Assembly: GCA_014529385.2 (NCBI GenBank)
Contig: CM043959.1
Coordinates: forward strand, 15,820,809-15,884,808
Reading direction: 5' to 3'
From: Adiantum capillus-veneris
Lineage: Eukaryota; Streptophyta; Polypodiopsida; Polypodiales; Pteridaceae
DNA length: 64,000 nucleotides
Positions 58,337-64,000 of this stretch are shown here, piece after piece (positions within the stretch are counted from its first letter, which is position 1; each line of letters starts with the position of its first letter). The translations under genes were made by a program, and so were the position numbers. Under the pieces are notes generated by a model. That model was not told the origin of the DNA. It ran no database searches and saw only the letters and a list, made by a program, of their open reading frames with translations.

Positions 58337-59161
58337 TCAAAACCTAAGCGGTGTCAGGTGGAGGGGGAGCTGGCTTGGGTGTTTGAAACTCCTGAATGAT
58401 GGATTTACCACCACGATAGATTGCCCATTTATCTCATTTACGAGCTTCATGCATCTTCTTGAGCTTGCTTGCTTTATGCTAGAGTCAATTCCTCGAAAAT
58501 TCAAAACTTTGTGCCCTTGAGGCGGTAGATTGGCATAGCAACCTTGTCCGTTCTTTGTTTTTGAAAGTGAGGATGCATTGGCCAGGTGGTACACGCCTAT
58601 GCGTGTCGTCGATCCAAGAGACAATGTCGGGCTCGATGTTGATTGTTTGAAGTGTGTCATTGAGCTTGATGATGGCTTCTTCAAGGGTGTCCTCCTTGGT
58701 GCACCATGGTGAGGAGAGTCCTCCAATTCTAATCTTGAGGGCAAGGGATTCTTGTAGGTGGCATTCTTGTAAGGCTGCTTGGATTTCACTGTCGATCTTC
58801 TTATGTGTTGCTGCATTGGCTTCTTTCTGAGCCGCCTTGACAATCTCATTGAGAGAAGCTTCAACTTGGTGTTTTTTGTGCATAGAGTTTCATTCTCCTT
58901 TGCCGCATCCTCGAGCTTACCTGAACGTTCTTTAAGTGCAGCATTCTCCAAAACAAGTGCTTGAGCCTCTAGGGCCGTGATCCTCGTGCCCTGGAGAGCG
59001 GCGAGATCATTCCTGGGTGCATCTTCCACAACAAGAAAACTCTTGCGCGTGATGGGGTCGGCATGTTGAAGGAAGACATGACTCAAATGGACCTTGAATG
59101 TGTGCAAATGTGTGGGACACTGTCCTTGCAGCCTTTCAAATCGAAGAAGCTCTATGTGCAA
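58337..59161 (-). CDS. coiled-coil ORF of unknown function, probably frameshifted
   Basis: A 274-codon open frame begins MHIELLRFERLQGQCPTHLH. Its middle (ITALEAQALVLENAALKERS, GKLEDAAKENETL) has heptad character typical of a coiled coil. Past about 58,885 the Ala/Lys/Gln-rich coil continues more naturally in another frame (VEASLNEIVKAAQKEANAAT, then EEAIIKLNDTLQTINIEPDI, GQCILTFKNKERTRLL), so one indel is likely. Coiled coil plus a small beta-rich domain suggests a LINE ORF1-like or other retroelement protein, but no zinc knuckle was seen. Not assigned. It lies between the two helicase pseudogene copies on the opposite strand. Confidence 0.4.
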   Translation of the reverse strand: MHIELLRFERLQGQCPTHLHTFKVHLSHVFLQHADPITRKSFLVVEDAPRNDLAALQGTRITALEAQALVLENAALKERSGKLEDAAKENETLCTKNTKLKLLSMRLSRRLRKKPMQQHIRRSTVKSKQPYKNATYKNPLPSRLELEDSPHHGAPRRTPLKKPSSSSMTHFKQSTSSPTLSLGSTTRIGVYHLANASSLSKTKNGQGCYANLPPQGHKVLNFRGIDSSIKQASSRRCMKLVNEINGQSIVVVNPSFRSFKHPSQLPLHLTPLRF

Positions 59162-59592
59162 ACTTGTACTGACTTTGGCAAAGCCTTCTACTGTGCTTCT
59201 CTGATTCCAAAAAGAGAGTAGACTTGAACCATCCTACTTCTCAAACAAGCTTTGATATTGAAATGATGGATTGGCACCTTGTGACTTCAAATGAGCGAGA
59301 AGAGGTAATCCCCTCCAAAGATGGTGATGCTGACAATACAGAGAACAAGGAAGGCTACAACACCTATTTGAGGGCCAGAGCAAGCCACTGCATGGCCAGA
59401 ATTCTTGCCTCTATAGTGGGCTTTCATGCCATCCCTGCTACTGGTTTGTGCCTCCCCAGAAAATCTTGAGATGTGCCTGCCTCAGGTCCCCCCTTAGCTG
59501 CCTGATCAGCATTGCTGTGGTCTTGGATGCGCAAGGATGCTAAGCAGCTTGCTCCCTACATGAAAGAAGCCATTCTTGCATATCCTTCCAAC

Positions 59593-59595
<3 letters not shown>

Positions 59596-59675
<80 letters not shown>
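59596..59675. repeat. (AG)40 microsatellite
   Basis: An 80-bp perfect run that directly abuts the start of the second helicase pseudogene. The short frame at 59,224-59,469 upstream is not recognised. Confidence 0.97.
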
Positions 59676-60648
<973 letters not shown>

Positions 60649-61799
60649 GAGAGTTGGAACTTGTTGTAAATTTTTCTATTACTTTCACCTTTAAAGTTAT
60701 GCTTAAGTAGGAAGCTCACTAGTTCATGTTAGATACCAACTCAAGCTTTTGCCGTTGTAAGTGTACCAAGGCAAACTCCTACAGAATTATGTTTGTTATT
60801 TCACCTATTGGTATGGTGACATGGTGGCTAGTTAAAGTTTGTCAGTGGTATAAACCATATGCGAGGTGCTCATGCTCTTGACTCAAGACATCAACTCTTG
60901 GATGACGCTATTGATGCCCCAAACACACATGGTTCATGATGTCCTCTGTTGTTTTGAAAAAAATGTAGTTGGAGGTTCTTTCACAAGATTTAGTAGCTAC
61001 TTATTGAATTTAGTGATTGTGATCTTATTGAGGGTGGCTTTATGCATCGTGCACACAATCACACGCACACCAACAACAACACACAAGATGCATTGTATTT
61101 GATGCTAGGCTATGAGATCTTTTTCATCTTTGGTAGCAATTCACTACAACATTCAACACTCATGTCATCACTTGTTGCCTCGCCACCCACAGGTGTCTCG
61201 ATTGTGGGGCTCGTATCGGTCACCGTCTTACTTGCATACCCAAAAGCAATCCTGTATATGCAAATAGACTCGTTTGCCCCTGAAATGGTGTGATCCATGT
61301 CGAAGAAGGATGGTTCCTTGCATAATTAATATTCATTTTCTTTATTAGAATTTCTATTTACAAAAACCTATTTTTTTAAACACTAGATATCTAATGATGT
61401 AGAACTTATTTTGCAAGATCCAAGATAGATTATGACCCAAGGAATGTGACCATGAAAAAAAATTTAAACTTCATCGGTTCATTTTTTTAAAGATCTCCCA
61501 TAGAAAATAACAAAGACTGCTTAGAGAACCTTGATATAGTTTTTTTATAAAAAATCTAATAAGTAATGTAAATTGCCTCTCATTTTGATTTTCATATATG
61601 TCATAACTCTTAGTGTAAGGTCCTCATAGAAAAAAATTTGAGTCAATTTGAGTAAAAAAAGACCCGTTTTCATTGTTTTAATTTTTTTCACTTGCACCAT
61701 TCACTTGAGGTGTGCCTCCTTAGGTTTGGTAAATATCAAACCTAAAATTTTTGACACTTGTCAACCAACCATGGCTTGGTTCTACTCTCCCAATCCTAG
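60649..61799. other. no gene seen
   Basis: AT-rich non-coding sequence. Small frames around 61,040-61,300 on both strands show no recognisable family. Confidence 0.4.
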
Positions 61800-62290
61800 T
61801 TGGCTAGTCCACCTCATACAAGGAGGCCGCCACGCCACCAAAGGTCCATGTCATCACCCCATCTCACCTTCAACATCACCACAGTCAACACTTTGACCGT
61901 AACACTTGGCTTGCCATGTCACTCTAATTGCCAACTCATCCACCACCCTCCACTGCCACCTTGCATACCACTTCACCTTAAGTGCCATGTCATCCACCAC
62001 TTCACATGCCACGTGTAAGTATTGTTGCATGGCTTGCCACATCACTCGCCACCTCATGAGCCACCAAGCATGCCACATCGCCACCTTGCCAAGTCATCAC
62101 GTCCTTTTTTGCCACCTAATCATTACATGTCACCATTTTGACACGTCATCATACGACATGGCAAATGAGGGGATCCCATCTGCCACCTCATCTTTCCACC
62201 TATGCATTCGATGTCATCAATCATCCACATCAGCTTGCCACATGGATGACCATCTCATTTATGCATGACCTCAATAGCCATGTCATTTTT
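61800..62290. repeat. degenerate short repeat, CCAC/CATGTCATC-rich
   Basis: Words such as GCCACCTCATC, CCATGTCATC, TTGCCACATC and ACGTCATCA recur every 10-30 bp in one orientation. The array is decayed, without a clean unit. The open frames across it follow from the repeat. Confidence 0.55.
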
Positions 62291-63060
62291 TAGATTTTTT
62301 TTAAAAATAATGTAAATAAATTAAAAATCAAAATATCTTAACTTAATTATTTACGTGGTAATTTAAGCAAAAAATTATACATTTTTATGTATTTTTTTTT
62401 TAAAACGTGTAAATTAATAATAAAATTCTATTTCTGAAATATCATTGGATCATAAAAAGAAAGGTTTTTTTTAAAATAGCTTTTGGTTTACTTATGCACA
62501 CAAGTTCGGGACCTTCCGTATCGATACAAGCCGCACGTTGCTTGCGACGGAAAAAACGTCCGTTGTGCTCCTTAATCACACTGTGGCCCGGGCGGGAGCT
62601 TACCATAGTTAGTGCCTCAGCCTTGGACATGGTCCGCCATCACTCATCGCCTATCGAGCCCCGCGAGACCTGAAAACGGCCCGAAAGTAGCCAAGCCCGT
62701 CGGTGGAAGGTAGCCTTGGCACTCGCCCGAAAAGGGGGGGGGGGGAGTGTGCATTCCAATGTCACAAGAGGGGTGTGGGGAACTCGTCACCTCACCTCAC
62801 CCATCCTTCGCTCCGTGGTCCACCCTGTTCCTGTCGCAACACTATCTTATAGTTGTACACAATCCGGCGTGGGCCGACAAAGCCCCCAAGAACCATGATC
62901 CATGGGCCGGAAAACGGGGGAAACCCCCTTGTTGGGGGAAGGCCACAAGAGAAGGTTTCCATGAGAGGATGCGATGGTCGAGGGCGCAAACGACGTGTCC
63001 ATCGACGACACTTGATGCGCTGACGGGATGGTTCGTGGTGCGACGAGGAGCGAAGCCCAC
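62291..63060. other. no gene seen; AT-rich then GC-rich
   Basis: 62,291-62,480 is very AT-rich. From 62,500 it turns GC-rich with a G12 run near 62,737. The frames on both strands here look like composition effects. Confidence 0.4.
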
Positions 63061-63790
63061 GGATGAGGGCCGACAGGTGCTTGACGGAGCCACCGACAAC
63101 TTGATCATGATATGGCTGACTACATGGACGGAGGATAACCGAGGGATGGATGCATTGATGGAACGACGTGGGCCGATGATTGGGCTGATACTCCGAGTAT
63201 GTGTGCGAGGGCTGACAGGTACGTGAAGCACGAAGCAGACGACTTCATTGCCGATGACAACGTGACATGATCGATTGAGGTCGGGTACACCGACGCGACA
63301 GGGCCGACTACATCAAAGAAGGACGATGGAGGGGTCATCCGTGCAAGTCTTCGATGATGGGATGGATCGGGCTGACAGGTGAATGGGTGCTTAAAGCACG
63401 GAGCAGACGATGCCACGGTCACTGCACTGTGGTGGATCCGATCAAGGCCAGCAACACCAACGGAGCCGACGAGCCATGCACGTCAAGGGTGATGGGGCCA
63501 TGTGGGTCGTCTTGTGAGCCATGCGAGGATCAAAAAGTGCATGAACGATGGAGCGAACGATGCCACCGCCGACTTCATTGTGATGGGGCCGATAGCATCA
63601 ACGAGGCCAATGGGCCGTGCATGGGTGCAACAATGGGATGGACGGATGGGTATCCAACATGACGTGTGTGTTGAAGAGGGTCGACTAGTGCGTGAAGAAC
63701 GAAGTGAACAACGCCATGGCCGATGACACCATGACATGGCCGGTAGCGTCGACGGGGCCACCTGTGTTATAACTAGAAGGATGGCCACGA
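63061..63790. repeat. GC-rich degenerate tandem repeat, period about 145-168 bp
   Basis: Related blocks begin near 63,077 (GTGCTTGACGGAGCC), 63,221 (ACGTGAAGCACGAAGCAGAC), 63,387 (GTGCTTAAAGCACGGAGCAG), 63,538 (GTGCATGAACGATGGAGCGA) and 63,688 (GTGCGTGAAGAACGAAGTGA). Each is followed by a GATGCC/GATGACA block and GGGCCGA-type words. About five diverged copies. Confidence 0.7.
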
Positions 63791-63820
63791 GACTTTTTAG
63801 GGGTCAAGAAATGGATTTAA

Positions 63821-63990
63821 AACCCACCCGTGCAAAGTCACGTGGGCATTCGATATGGTTTGGGTGGTTCCGAACCATACCATACGCTAAAATGGATTGT
63901 ACAAGCCATACGATCCATTTTATCGCACAGTATGGGCCTTGACCACCCATAGTAGTTTGGATGGCTATGCAACTTTGCACGGGTTGGGAA
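63821..63990. mobile_element. hairpin MITE-like element at the right edge
   Basis: AACCCACCCGTGCAAAGT (63,821) pairs with ACTTTGCACGGGTTGGG (63,972-63,988). Inside, CATACGCTAAAATGGAT pairs with ATCCATTTTATCGCACAG, so the whole unit of about 170 bp can fold into one long imperfect hairpin. There is no coding capacity and no clear target duplication. Confidence 0.65.
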
Positions 63991-64000
63991 ATAGCACTTA

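Noticed and set aside
61042-61298. Overlapping plus and minus frames of 83 and 62 codons
   Set aside because: No domain or codon pattern distinguishes either from chance.
62747-63226. 159-codon frame in GC-rich sequence
   Set aside because: Long frames are open on both strands here because of high GC and repeat structure; no domain is recognised.

Overview
The window looks like intergenic nuclear DNA from a land plant with a large, repeat-rich genome. A fern, lycophyte or gymnosperm would fit, but nothing here fixes the species. The signs are Ty3/gypsy (chromovirus-like and Tat/Athila-like) and Ty1/copia retrotransposons, nested LTRs with 5-bp target duplications, spliced remnants with GT-AG introns, very long (CT)n/(AG)n runs, and almost no intact host coding sequence. 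No prokaryotic or organellar gene was seen.

Layout. 1-7.9 kb: a pile of decayed Ty3/gypsy pieces on both strands (gag-protease-RT on minus; LTR-PBS fused to integrase-chromodomain on plus; a palindromic LTR; further RT fragments). 8.0-16.7 kb: a three-level LTR nest. An outer LTR holds a solo LTR (TSD CCATG), which holds a minus-strand element with about 2-kb LTRs (near-TSD ACTTt/ACTTg) of the same LTR family. 16.7-25 kb: mostly non-coding sequence with microsatellites and short tandem duplications, plus one exon that resembles the last exon of an F-box/kelch gene (19.2-19.5 kb). 25-27.5 kb: a decayed minus-strand transposase, probably MULE-like. 28.5-31.5 kb: an unrecognised plus-strand gene with phase-consistent introns.

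32-46 kb: a Tat/Athila-like gypsy element (LTR, PBS, gag with two zinc knuckles, protease, RT, start of RNase H). A nearly complete Ty1/copia element at 38,193-43,841 (TSD AAGAT) interrupts it. 46.4-52.8 kb: an LTR element flanked by a perfect TSD (ACATG) whose left LTR is an inverted duplication, so that both outer ends are LTR 3' (U5) ends. It contains a decayed gag, an AT-rich tract with a period of about 152 bp, and a stray gag-like N-terminus.

52.8-64 kb: a hairpin MITE, an almost identical 892-bp tandem duplication, two partial intronless pseudogene copies of a PRP22/DHX8-type DEAH-box splicing helicase, a coiled-coil ORF, GC-rich repeats with a period of about 150 bp, and a second hairpin MITE at the right edge.

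How it works together: the genes do not form a pathway. The window records successive insertions into older insertions. Many coding lesions fit C-to-T change at CGA, CAG or CAA codons, as expected for methylated, silenced transposons. The youngest large insertion is probably the copia element.
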